A stretch of 40,413 nucleotides of DNA, from the NCBI GenBank assembly GCA_016200085.1, contig JACQFL010000017.1:1-40413 (forward strand). Reading direction: 5' to 3'. The number at the start of each line of letters is the position of its first letter. The first letter of the stretch is position 1. This DNA comes from Candidatus Rokuibacteriota bacterium. Lineage in GTDB: Bacteria; Methylomirabilota; Methylomirabilia; Rokubacteriales; CSP1-6. The position numbers and the translations under genes were made by a program. Positions 1 to 8,354 of the stretch are shown here, piece after piece. The notes below the pieces were generated by a model, which saw only the letters and a list, made by a program, of their open reading frames with translations, ran no database searches and was not told the origin of the DNA.

Positions 1-218
1 CGAGCTGCTGTCAACATTTCCCTGTGAGCAGCGGTGCGGGATGACGGCCCCGGCCGGTGCGTTCCTGCACGCCTTGCCGGAGGCCCTTGCTGGAAAACTA
101 AGAACTTACCCGATCATTTTTGCGCCGGAAAGTAGCTAGCGGGCCGACGTGCCGGTCCGGCAGGGCCGGGCGGAGAGTTTCCCCTCGACCCGACGGGTGG
201 ATACAGCGCAGCGCAGGA

Positions 219-248
219 TTGACAGCGCCCGGTCCGACCACGTAGCAT
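219..248 (+). promoter_or_regulatory. Candidate sigma-70 promoter for the formate dehydrogenase operon
   Basis: TTGACA at 219-224 and TAGCAT at 243-248 are separated by 18 bases, and the -10 box ends 33 bases before the ATG at 282. A purine-rich ribosome site (GAGGGAGGGG) sits just before that ATG. The first 281 bases otherwise hold no convincing gene. Short open frames enter from the left edge and end at 27 and 138, so the tail of an upstream gene is possible but not identifiable. Confidence 0.45.
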
Positions 249-281
249 CCCGGCAGATTCGTCGAGGTAGAGGGAGGGGCC

Positions 282-563
282 ATGACGACCCAGAGCCTCA
301 CCGAGTGGCTGCAGCAGAGCCGCCTCCTCGTCGTTGCCGTCGATCCCGCCGTCAGCCGCATCCGGGTGCGCGGCGTCGAAGAGGTCTGCACCGATCTGTC
401 GTGCTCGGATCAGACCCTCGTGGTCTCGGACGAGGGGGCCGGTCGCGACCTCGGCGCGCTGAATCCTGGCGACATCGTCAGGGTGGAGTCCGAGGCCGGT
501 CGCGCCACGCGGATCGTGGTGGTGCGGCGCGTGTGGGAGGAATTGACCAGCCCCGAGTGGTGA
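282..563 (+). CDS. Small hypothetical protein upstream of formate dehydrogenase (93 aa)
   Basis: I do not recognise this family. The ATG at 282 follows a strong GAGGGAGGGG ribosome site, which makes translation likely. The 93-residue product is soluble, acidic to neutral, and rich in short beta-prone runs (LLVVAVD, RIRVRGVEE, TLVVSDEG, IVRVES, RIVVVRR), suggesting a small beta-barrel or OB-like fold. Two cysteines lie in VCTDLSC (about residues 35-41). There is no signal peptide or membrane segment. It is 85 bases ahead of fdnG on the same strand and probably co-transcribed, so a role in formate dehydrogenase expression or maturation is a guess from position only. Confidence 0.6.
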   Translation: MTTQSLTEWLQQSRLLVVAVDPAVSRIRVRGVEEVCTDLSCSDQTLVVSDEGAGRDLGALNPGDIVRVESEAGRATRIVVVRRVWEELTSPEW

Positions 564-648
564 GTCGCCCAGGAAGACCGGCCTCGTCCCCGCTCCGCCG
601 ACGCGGGCGGATCGAGGTCCGAACTTCAGCCTGTTGAGGGAGGCATCC

Positions 649-3600
649 ATGAGTCTCTCGCGACGCGACTTCTTCAAGATCGGTGGCGCCACCGCGGCCG
701 GGGTGGCCACCGGCGCCCGTGGCCTGGACCTGGCTCCCGTCGAGGCGGCGGCGACGTCGTTGAAGATCAAGGAGGCGCAGGTCTTCCGCAGCGTGTGCCC
801 GTACTGCGCCGTGGGCTGCGGCCAGCTCATCTACGCCCGCGACGGCAAGATCATCGACATCGAGGGTGATCCCGACACCCCGCACACGCTGGGCCGGCTG
901 TGCCCGAAGGGCGCGGCGACCATCCAGCTGTCGAACAACCCGCTGCGCCCGATCAAGCCGCTCTACCGGGCGCCGGGCTCCGACCACTGGGAGGAAAAGC
1001 CCCTGGAATGGATGTACGAGCAGGTCGCGCGGCGCTACTACGAGGCGCGCGAGAAGCACTTCATCGAGAAGGAGCGCGGAAAGGACGGCGCCGAGATCAC
1101 CGTCAACCGGCTGGAGGCAATCGCCTCGCTCGGCTCCGCGTGCGCCGACAACGAGGAGTGTTACCTCCTCAGCAAGCTGAACCGGACCTTCGGCATCGTC
1201 TACCACGAGCACCAGGCCAGGGTCTGACACTCCGCCACGGTCCCAGCTTTGGGGACCACGTTCGGCCGCGGGGCGATGACGACCAACCTCATCGACCTCC
1301 AGTACGCGGACGTCATCATGGCGACGTCCAACATGGCGGAGAACCACCCCGTGGGCTTCCAGTGGGTGATGAAGGCCAAGGAGCGGGGGGCGAAGTTCAT
1401 CCACGTCGACCCGCGCTTCACGCGCACCAGCGCCGCCGCCGATCTGCACGTGCCCATCCGCTCGGGCACGAACATCGCGTTCTTCGGCGGGCTCATCAAC
1501 TACGCGATCCAGCGCAACCTGTATTTCCGGGAGTATGTCGTCGCCTACACCAACGCGTCCTTCCTGATCGATCCGGAGTTCAAGACGGCGACCGATCTCG
1601 GCGGCCTCTTCACCGGCTTCGATCCCGGGAAGAAGACCTACGACCGGTCGTCGTGGAAGTACCAGCTCGACGGCGAGGGAAACCCCAGGCGCGATCCGAC
1701 CCTGAAGGACCCCAGCACCGTGTTCCAGCTGATGCGCCGGCACTACAGCCGCTACACGGTGGAGATGGTCGAGAAGATCTGCGGCATCCCGAAGGCCATC
1801 TTCGAGGAGTGCGCCAAGCTCTTCTGCGGCAACTCCGGCCCGGAGAAGACCGGGACCATCACGTACGCGCTCAACCTGACCCAGCACACCACGGGCGTCG
1901 AGAACATCCGCGCGCTCTGCATGCTGCAGCTCCTGCTCGGCAACGTCGGCCGTCCGGGCGGCGGGGTGACCGCGCTGCGCGGCCACGCCAACGTCCAGGG
2001 GGCGACCGACCTCGAGCTGCTCTACCACGAGCTGCCCGGCTATCTGCCCATGCCTCTGCGCGACGCCCATCCGGACCTCAAGACCTGGCTCGACCGCGAG
2101 ACGCCGAAGGGCGGCTTCTGGGTGAACCGGCCGAAGTTCATGGTGAGCCTGCTCAAGGCCTGGTACGGCGCCGCGGCGACGAAGGACAACGACTGGGGCT
2201 ACGACTGGCTGCCCAAGCGGGCCTCCGCCGACGCCTACAGCCACCAGCACATCTTCGTCGACATGTACAACGGGATCATCAAGGGCTTCCTCGCGCTCGG
2301 TCAGAACCCCGCCGTGGGCGGTCCGAACGCCAAGCTCGCGCGGGCGGCGATGCAGAAGCTCGACTGGCTGGTGGTCAAGGACATCTTCGTCACCGAGACG
2401 GCCGAGGTCTGGAAGGCGCCGGGCGTCGATCCCAAGAGCGTCAAGACCGAGGTCTTCTTCCTGCCCGCCGCGCCGGCGGCCGAGAAGGACGGCTCGCTGA
2501 CCAACACCATGCGGCTGATCCAGTGGCACGAGAAGGCGGTGACCCCGCCCGGCGAGGTCACGTCCGACGCCGAGTTCGTCACCAGCCTGGCGAGCCGGCT
2601 GCAGAAGCTCTACGCCGGCTCGAAGAAGCCGCGCGATCGCGGCCTCCTCTCCGCGAGCTTCACGTACGGCGACAACCCGAAAGAGCCGGACATGCTCCTG
2701 GTGCTCAAGGAGATCAACGGCTACGCGACCCAGGAGATCACGGACAAGGACGGCAAGGTCGTCTACAAGCCCGGGCAGGCCCTGAACACCTTCGCCCACA
2801 TGACCGACGACGGCAAGACCGCGGGCGGCTGCTGGATCTACACCGGCGTCACCGTGGAAGGCCCGGACGGCAAGCTCGTCAACAAGGCGGCCTCGCGCAA
2901 GCCCGCCGACGACAAGGACTACCTCGGCCACGGCTGGGGCTTCGCCTGGCCGGCCAACCGCCGCATCCTCTACAACCGCGCCTCGGCGGATCTCAGCGGC
3001 AAGCCGTGGAGCGAGAAGAAGAAGCTGATCTGGTGGGATCCGGCCGCGCCCGGCAACGAGCCCGACAAGAAGGGCAAGTGGGTCGGACTCGACGTGCCGG
3101 ACTTCAACCCGTTCCTCGCCCCCGACGCCAAGAACGGCGACAAGCCGTTCATCATGCGCACCGACCTCGTGGGCGCCTTCTTCGGCCCGCTCAACGACGG
3201 GCCGTTCCCGGAGCACTACGAGCCGATGGAGTCTCCGGTGCGCAACCTCCTCTCGCGCCAGCAGAGCAATCCGGTGGCGAAGGTGTGGAAGGTGCCGGAC
3301 CAGCGCAACGAGCTCGCCGAGGTGGGCTCGACGAAGTACCCGTACGTGATCACCACGTACCGGCTGACCGAGCACCACCTCTCGGGCGTGATGTCGCGCT
3401 ATCTGCCCATGCTGGCCGAGCTGCACCACTCGCACTTCGCCGAGATCAGCCACGAGCTGGCGAAGGAGCTCGGCATCGACAACGGCGATCGCGTCACCGT
3501 CAGCACCCCGCGCGGCAAGATCTTCGTCAAGGCCATGGTGACCCACCGCCTCAAGCCCTTCGACCTCGGCGGCCGGAAGGTCCACCAGATCGGCATCCCG

Positions 3601-3747
3601 TGGCACTGGGGCTACAAGGGCATCGAGGGATTGCCCGGGAGCCGCGGCGACATCACCAACGACCTGTCGGCCACCGTCGGCGACCCCAACGTCTACATCC
3701 AGGAGACCAAGGCCTTCCTCTGCAACGTCCAGAAGGGGGAGGTGTAG
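649..3747 (+). CDS. fdnG: Formate dehydrogenase major (catalytic) subunit, selenocysteine-containing
   Basis: This is the molybdenum (or tungsten) bis-MGD catalytic subunit that oxidises formate to CO2, of the periplasmic FDH-N type. The ATG at 649 follows GAGGGAGG. Residues 5-10 (RRDFFK) begin a Tat signal. C50, C53, C57 and C85 bind the proximal 4Fe-4S cluster. The frame meets TGA at 1225-1227, and exactly there FDH-N proteins carry selenocysteine: HEHQARV-TGA-HSATVP, followed in the same frame by FGRGAMTTN and HPVGFQWVMKAKERGAKF. Read as Sec193 the product is 1032 aa, close to E. coli FdnG (1015). Downstream motifs GGGVTALRGHANVQG and NRRILYNRASAD are typical of the family. Two bases separate its stop from fdnH. 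An automatic caller would split it into two pseudo-ORFs. A true nonsense mutation is unlikely because both halves are intact. Confidence 0.93.
1225..1260 (+). promoter_or_regulatory. Bacterial SECIS element directing Sec at UGA 1225
   Basis: Immediately after the in-frame TGA (1225-1227), bases 1239-1244 (GGTCCC) pair with 1252-1257 (GGGACC). This gives a 6-bp stem and a 7-base apical loop (AGCTTTG). The loop begins 17 bases after the TGA and has a G in its second position. As I recall the bacterial SECIS rules, they require a short stem, a G among the first two loop bases and a loop roughly 16-37 bases from UGA, and this fits. SelB would bind this loop. The partner genes selA, selB, selC and selD are not in this window. 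Confidence 0.75.
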
Positions 3748-3749
3748 CC

Positions 3750-4532
3750 ATGGCGCGCACGCTGGCCATGTTCACGGACACCTCGCTCTGCATCGGCTGC
3801 CGGGCCTGCCAGGTCGCCTGCAAGCAGTGGAACGAGCTCGGCCAGGAAGTTCCGGAGTGGACGGGCACGTACCAGAACCACGCGCACTTCACCGACAAGA
3901 CGTTCCGGCTCGTGCGCTTCATCGAGGAGCCCAAGCCCCAGGGGCAGATGGCCTGGTTGCTGATGTCCGACGTCTGCAAGCACTGCGCGGACGCGGGCTG
4001 CCTCAACGCGTGCCCGACGGGCGCCATCGAGCGGACGGCGTTCGGCACCGTCAACATCAATCAGGACGTCTGCAACGGCTGCCGTTACTGCGTGTCGGCC
4101 TGCCCGTTCGGCGTCGTGACCTTCAACCACGACACGGGCACGGCCCACAAGTGCTCGTTCTGCAACGATCGCATCCACAACGGCCTTGGTCCCGCCTGCG
4201 CCAAGGCCTGCCCGACCGAGTCCATCCAGTTCGGCTTCCGCGACGACCTGGTGGCCAAGGCCACCAAGCGCGTCGCGGCCCTCCAGGCGATGGGTTTCAA
4301 GGAGGCGCAGCTCTACGGCGCCGACAGCCAGGGCTTCCTCGGCGGGCTCAATGCGTTCTTCCTGCTGCTCGCGAAGCCCGCGACCTACAACCTGCCCGAC
4401 AACCCGCAGGTGCCACAACGCAACGTGGTCAGGGACTCGGTCTTCTCCTTGGGCTCGGCGCTCCTCGTCGGCCTGGGCGCGATCTTCGCCTTCAGGCGGC
4501 GCGGCGAGGGGAAGGAGTCCGACCATGCTTAA
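3750..4532 (+). CDS. fdnH: Formate dehydrogenase iron-sulfur (beta) subunit
   Basis: This is the electron-transfer subunit of the FDH, 260 aa, starting at ATG 3750 two bases after the fdnG stop. Four ferredoxin-like cysteine clusters are visible in order: CIGCRACQVAC, CKHCADAGCLNAC, CNGCRYCVSAC and CSFCN...CAKAC. This is the usual FdnH/HybA arrangement for four 4Fe-4S clusters. A hydrophobic segment near residues 232-250 (SVFSLGSALLVGLGAIFAF) followed by RRRGEGK gives the C-terminal membrane anchor typical of FdnH. There is no signal peptide of its own, so it would be co-exported with the Tat-tagged FdnG. The last bases overlap the next gene by 8. Confidence 0.93.
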   Translation: MARTLAMFTDTSLCIGCRACQVACKQWNELGQEVPEWTGTYQNHAHFTDKTFRLVRFIEEPKPQGQMAWLLMSDVCKHCADAGCLNACPTGAIERTAFGTVNINQDVCNGCRYCVSACPFGVVTFNHDTGTAHKCSFCNDRIHNGLGPACAKACPTESIQFGFRDDLVAKATKRVAALQAMGFKEAQLYGADSQGFLGGLNAFFLLLAKPATYNLPDNPQVPQRNVVRDSVFSLGSALLVGLGAIFAFRRRGEGKESDHA

Positions 4533-5343
4533 GACACCCGGCTGGGAGTGGATGATCGTCGTCTACTTCTTCGTCGGCGGGATCGCGGGCGGCGCCTACT
4601 TCACCGCCGCCCTCGCCGACACCTTTGGCACGCGGCGCGACGGCACCGTCACCCGCGTCGGCTACCTCCTCGCGCTGCCGCTCGTCGCTCTCTGCGGCAT
4701 CCTGCTCATCGCCGATCTCGGCGTGCCCACGCGGTTCATGAACATGCTGCGCGTGTTCAAGTTCTGGAATCCCATGTCGATCGGCGCGTGGGGCGTCGGG
4801 ATCTTCGGCCTCTTCAGCGTCGTGTCCGCGGGGTTGAGCTTCTCCGAGCGGCTGGCCACCCTGCGCCGGGGCGTGGGGCTGGTGGGCATGATCTTCGGCT
4901 TCTTCCTCGCGAGCTACACCGGCGTGCTGCTCAGCACCACCGCCCAGCCCTTCTGGGGCGAGGCCCGGCTCATGGGCGCGCTCTTCCTCGCGTCGGGCGC
5001 CTCCACGGGCATGGCCGCCGTCTCGCTCGTCCTGTTGCTGATCGGGGGCGCGACGGGCGAGGGCTGGCGGAAGATCCGCTGGGCCGACCGCTCCTCGATG
5101 GTCATCGAGCTGGTGGTGCTGGGGGTGTTCCTGGCCGCCCTCGGGGCCGCCGCGCGGCCGATCACGACCGGCCACTTCGCGCCGCTGTTCTGGGGCGGGC
5201 TGGTGGGCGCGGGTCTGCTCGTGCCGCTCGGGCTCGACATCGTCGCTCACCGCGTGAAGGTCGTGGGGGCGCTGAGCGCGGTCCTGGTCCTCGTCGGTGG
5301 GTTCGTGCTGCGCTACGTCGTGTTGATGTCGATCCAGTCCTGA
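4525..5343 (+). CDS. nrfD: NrfD/PsrC-type membrane subunit, quinone-reducing anchor of the formate dehydrogenase
   Basis: The ATG at 4525 lies inside the end of fdnH. The product is 272 aa with about eight hydrophobic helices and features of the NrfD/PsrC family: an opening GWEWMIVVYFFVGGIAGGAYF, then DLGVPTRFMNMLRVFKFWNPMS and SYTGVLLS. NrfD proteins carry no heme and pass electrons between a periplasmic FeS subunit and the quinone pool. This takes the position held by the di-heme cytochrome b556 subunit (FdnI) in E. coli FDH-N, so the complex would be FdnGH plus an NrfD anchor. The direction of electron flow (to quinone) is inferred from FDH chemistry. Confidence 0.88.
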   Translation: MLKTPGWEWMIVVYFFVGGIAGGAYFTAALADTFGTRRDGTVTRVGYLLALPLVALCGILLIADLGVPTRFMNMLRVFKFWNPMSIGAWGVGIFGLFSVVSAGLSFSERLATLRRGVGLVGMIFGFFLASYTGVLLSTTAQPFWGEARLMGALFLASGASTGMAAVSLVLLLIGGATGEGWRKIRWADRSSMVIELVVLGVFLAALGAAARPITTGHFAPLFWGGLVGAGLLVPLGLDIVAHRVKVVGALSAVLVLVGGFVLRYVVLMSIQS

Positions 5344-6221
5344 GCATCACGACGTCCGGCGGCGGGGGCGGGTCGGCCCTGGATCTCCGTGAGGAGTGGC
5401 GGGACCTGCTGGCCCGACGCCCCGCGCTCGCCCGCGCGCTCGCGCCGTACGAGGCCATTCTCGAGGCGTGGGCGTGCATCCCCGGCGCGGTGGTCCCGCT
5501 CGGCTGGGGCGCCGAGGGCTGCCAGCAGTGCTGGCGGCGCGGCGTTCCGCTCGCGGCCGAGGCGGCGCCGGCGTTCTCGCGCGAGGTCGTCGAGCGACGC
5601 CTCGAGGCCGCCCTCGACGTGGTGACGGCGGCCGGCGCGGTCGAGCCCGCGGCGCTCGAGCGGTTCGCCGCCGCGTGGGACGCCGGCGAGACGGGACCGT
5701 CCAGCCTCGTGCCCCGGCGGGGGCGTATCGGCTCACCCGCCGAGCCCTTCGCTCCCGACGTCGTCGCGTTCCTCGCCGTCGCGAGCCTGCGTCCCGACTT
5801 CGAGGCGTACTTCGATCGCGTGCGGGAGCACCTGGCCCCCGCGGACTGGAGGCTCGGGATCTGCCCCTTCTGCGGGGCGCCGCCGGGCTGGGGCGACGTC
5901 CTGGAGGACGGCCGGCGCCGCCTGGCCTGCCATCTCTGCGGCGGCGCCTGGGTCTTCTCGCGCGTCGCCTGTCCGTTCTGCGGCGACGAGTCGACGGGGA
6001 ACCTCCGCCGGCTCGAGGCCGGGGAGCGTGACGAGGGGTACTGGGTGAGCGCGTGCACGGCCTGTCACGGCTACCTGAAGGAGATCGACCGTCGCGTGCG
6101 GTGGAACGGCCGCTCCGCGCTGGTCGAGGACTGGGGCTCGCCCCATCTCGACCTCGTGGCCGTGCAGGGCGGGCTCTGGCGCCCCATGCCGACGCTGCTG
6201 GGGCTCATGCCGCAGCTCTGA
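5340..6221 (+). CDS. fdhE: FdhE-like formate dehydrogenase accessory/Tat proofreading protein
   Basis: FdhE proteins bind the FDH catalytic subunit before export. The C-terminal half has paired CxxC rubredoxin-like knuckles, CPFCG, CHLCG, CPFCG and CTACH, as in the family, which coordinate iron. Length is about 293 aa against 309 in E. coli. No ATG, GTG or TTG exists in frame near the N-terminus. The best candidate is a CTG at 5340 overlapping the nrfD stop (CTGA), with no clear ribosome site, so coupling to nrfD translation is likely. The exact start is uncertain, but the reading frame and family are clear. It is the last gene of the FDH operon. Confidence 0.85.
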   Translation: MSITTSGGGGGSALDLREEWRDLLARRPALARALAPYEAILEAWACIPGAVVPLGWGAEGCQQCWRRGVPLAAEAAPAFSREVVERRLEAALDVVTAAGAVEPAALERFAAAWDAGETGPSSLVPRRGRIGSPAEPFAPDVVAFLAVASLRPDFEAYFDRVREHLAPADWRLGICPFCGAPPGWGDVLEDGRRRLACHLCGGAWVFSRVACPFCGDESTGNLRRLEAGERDEGYWVSACTACHGYLKEIDRRVRWNGRSALVEDWGSPHLDLVAVQGGLWRPMPTLLGLMPQL

Positions 6222-6247
6222 GCGCGGCTAAACCCTCATCGGGAATG

Positions 6248-6256
6248 TGGTAAACT
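6248..6256 (+). promoter_or_regulatory. Extended -10 promoter element (TGG-TAAACT) before hemX/ccsA
   Basis: TG at 6248-6249 plus TAAACT at 6251-6256 form an extended -10 box, 20 bases before the ATG at 6277 and in the only gap between the FDH and heme operons. No good -35 box is visible. The same TGG-TAnACT form recurs before moeA and the tRNA-Gly gene. Confidence 0.4.
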
Positions 6257-6276
6257 TCCGAAGGGCTCGTGACGTG

Positions 6277-7083
6277 ATGCATCCCACCATCTTCAACCTG
6301 GCCGTGATTGGCTACATCTGCGCGACGGGCTTGGCCCTGGCATACCTCGTCCAGCGCGAGGAGTTGATCTACCGCCTGGCGGACCTGGCGACGCTCGCCG
6401 GGTGGGCGCTGCACACCCTGGCCCTGGTCGTCCTCGGGGTCGAGTCCGGCCGGCCGCCGCTCGGAAGCCTGCCCCAGGCGATCTCGATGGCGGTGTGGGT
6501 GATCGTGCTGCTCGCGATGTGGGCGGAGCGGCAGTACGGGGTGAAGGTGCTCGGGGCCTTCGTCCTGCCCATCGTCGTGCTGCTCTCGCTCAAGGTGGCG
6601 GCCGGCCGCCCGCTGGGCGAGATCACGCCGACGCTGCGCAACGCCTGGATCTGGGTGCACATCGCGCTCGCGCTCGTGGGCATCGCCGCGTTCGTGCTGA
6701 ACTTCGTGGGCGCGCTGATGTACCTGCTCCAGGACTGGTCGCTCAAGCACAAGCGCACGGGGACCTTCTATTACCGCCTGCCGTCGCTGGCCACGCTGGA
6801 CCGGCTGACCTATCGCACGCTCGCGCTCGGATTTCCGTTCCTGACCACCGGCCTGATCCTCGGCGCGTTGTGGGCGGGCAGCGCGTGGGGCAGCGTGTTC
6901 GCCTTCGATCCGCTCGCGCTCTTTTCCTTCCTCGCGTGGGCGATCTACGCAGCCACCCTGGCGGGGCGGGCCGCCGCCGGCTGGAGCGGGCGGCGGGCCG
7001 CTTACTTCGCCCTCGTCGGCTTCGCCGCCCTGGCGCTCACCCTCGGCGCCGGCCTGTTCTTCCCCGGCCGGCACGGCTCCTGA
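6277..7083 (+). CDS. hemX: CcsA/HemX-family cytochrome c assembly membrane protein
   Basis: The product is an integral membrane protein of about 268 aa with eight or so hydrophobic helices and a conserved core resembling the WWD heme-handling motif (WAGSAWGSVFAFDP, about residues 200-213). Family members either handle heme for system II cytochrome c maturation (CcsA/ResC) or, as HemX in Bacillus, influence glutamyl-tRNA reductase level. Its position directly before hemA, overlapping as TGATG, matches the HemX context. The ATG at 6277 was chosen; a GTG at 6247 would add ten residues but overlaps the probable promoter. CcsA and HemX cannot be separated from sequence alone. Confidence 0.8.
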   Translation: MHPTIFNLAVIGYICATGLALAYLVQREELIYRLADLATLAGWALHTLALVVLGVESGRPPLGSLPQAISMAVWVIVLLAMWAERQYGVKVLGAFVLPIVVLLSLKVAAGRPLGEITPTLRNAWIWVHIALALVGIAAFVLNFVGALMYLLQDWSLKHKRTGTFYYRLPSLATLDRLTYRTLALGFPFLTTGLILGALWAGSAWGSVFAFDPLALFSFLAWAIYAATLAGRAAAGWSGRRAAYFALVGFAALALTLGAGLFFPGRHGS

Positions 7084-8354
7084 TGCCGCTCTTCGTGGCC
7101 GGCATCAATCACCGCACCGCCCCGGTGGCCGTGCGCGAGCAGCTCGCGGTCGAGGAGGACAAGCTCCGCGAGTTGCTGCGCGACGTGCAGGCCACGGGCG
7201 TGACGGGCGAGCTGGTCATCCTCTCGACCTGCAACCGCGTCGAGGTCTACGGCGTGGCCGACGCGCCGGGCGAGGCGCGGGCGGTCGCCTTCCGCCATCT
7301 CTGCCGGCACCGCGGGGTGGCGGAGGCGTCCCTCGAGCCCATGCTCTACGTCCACGTCGAGGCCGATGCCGTCCGCCACGCGTTCCGGGTGGCGGCCAGC
7401 CTGGACTCGATGATGATCGGCGAGCCGCAGATTCTCGGCCAGATGAAGGACGCCTTCGCGGTGGCCCAGGCCTGCGAGACGGTGGGGCCGACGCTCCACG
7501 TGCTGTTCACCCAGGCCTTCAACGTCGCCAAGCGGGTGCGCACCGAGACCGAGATCGGCCGGCACGCCGTGTCCGTCTCCTTCGCCGCCGTGGAGCTGGC
7601 CAAGAAGATCTTCGACGGGCTCGGCGGCCGGGCCGTGCTGCTGGTCGGCGCCGGCAAGATGAGCGAGCTCGCCGCCAAGCACCTCGTGGAGCAGGGGGCG
7701 TATCCGATCTACGTGACGAACCGGACCTGGGCGCGCGCCCAGGAGTTGGCGCGCGCGCTCTCCGGCACCCCGGTGCCCTGGGACGACCTGGGCCCGGCCA
7801 TGGCCGGCGCGGACATCGTGATCACCTCCACCGGCGCCGCCGGGCACGTGGTGACGCGGGGGTCCGTCCAGCAGGCCATGGCCGGGCGCCGCAGCCGCCC
7901 GCTGTTCTTCATCGACATCGCGGTGCCGCGGGACGTCGAGCCCTCCGTGGGCACGCTGCCCGGCGTCTACTGCTACGACATCGACGATCTCCGCCAGGTC
8001 GTCGACGCCAACATCCGCGAGCGCCGCCGCGAGGCGCAGCGGGCCGAGGCGCTCGCCGAGCGCGAGGTGGCGAAGTTCCTGGCACGGCTCGGCGACGCCG
8101 AGGTCGTGCCGACGATCGTCTCGCTGCGCGAGCGCCTGGAGACGATCCGCGTCGCCGAGGTCCGGAAGGCGCTGGCGCGACTGCCCGGCGCGCCGCCGGA
8201 GACCCGCGAGGCCCTCGAGGCGGTGTCGACGGCGATCATCAACAAGGTCCTGCATGCGCCGATCACGAAGCTGCGCGAGTCCTCGCGCGCCGGCGCCGGC
8301 CGGTCGTGGACCGACGTCGTCTCCGAGCTCTTCGGCCTGGGGCGCAAGCCGTGA
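7083..8354 (+). CDS. hemA: Glutamyl-tRNA reductase
   Basis: This enzyme reduces glutamyl-tRNA(Glu) to glutamate-1-semialdehyde, the first committed step of C5 heme synthesis. It is 423 aa, the usual length. The N-terminal domain has GINHRTAPVAVRE and the catalytic nucleophile C50 in LSTCNRVEVYG. The NADPH domain has VLLVGAGKMSELAAKHL, and a C-terminal dimerisation helix region follows. The ATG at 7083 overlaps the hemX stop, and its own stop overlaps the GTG of hemC. Heme demand here is explained by ActA, ActE and other cytochromes. Confidence 0.97.
   Translation: MPLFVAGINHRTAPVAVREQLAVEEDKLRELLRDVQATGVTGELVILSTCNRVEVYGVADAPGEARAVAFRHLCRHRGVAEASLEPMLYVHVEADAVRHAFRVAASLDSMMIGEPQILGQMKDAFAVAQACETVGPTLHVLFTQAFNVAKRVRTETEIGRHAVSVSFAAVELAKKIFDGLGGRAVLLVGAGKMSELAAKHLVEQGAYPIYVTNRTWARAQELARALSGTPVPWDDLGPAMAGADIVITSTGAAGHVVTRGSVQQAMAGRRSRPLFFIDIAVPRDVEPSVGTLPGVYCYDIDDLRQVVDANIRERRREAQRAEALAEREVAKFLARLGDAEVVPTIVSLRERLETIRVAEVRKALARLPGAPPETREALEAVSTAIINKVLHAPITKLRESSRAGAGRSWTDVVSELFGLGRKP

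Noticed and set aside
1225..1248. fdnG as a pseudogene split by a nonsense mutation
   Set aside because: Both halves are intact, in one frame, and the stop is exactly the known Sec position with a matching hairpin.
478..3606. A 1042-codon open frame on the minus strand across fdnG
   Set aside because: It is antisense to a fully recognisable gene, has no family motifs and only exists because GC-rich third positions remove stops on the other strand. Similar long antisense frames at 15378-18473 and 20803-23118 were rejected for the same reason.
900..3749. Long + strand frame running out of frame through fdnG into fdnH
   Set aside because: Only the part from 3750 encodes FdnH; the upstream part is an out-of-frame shadow of FdnG.
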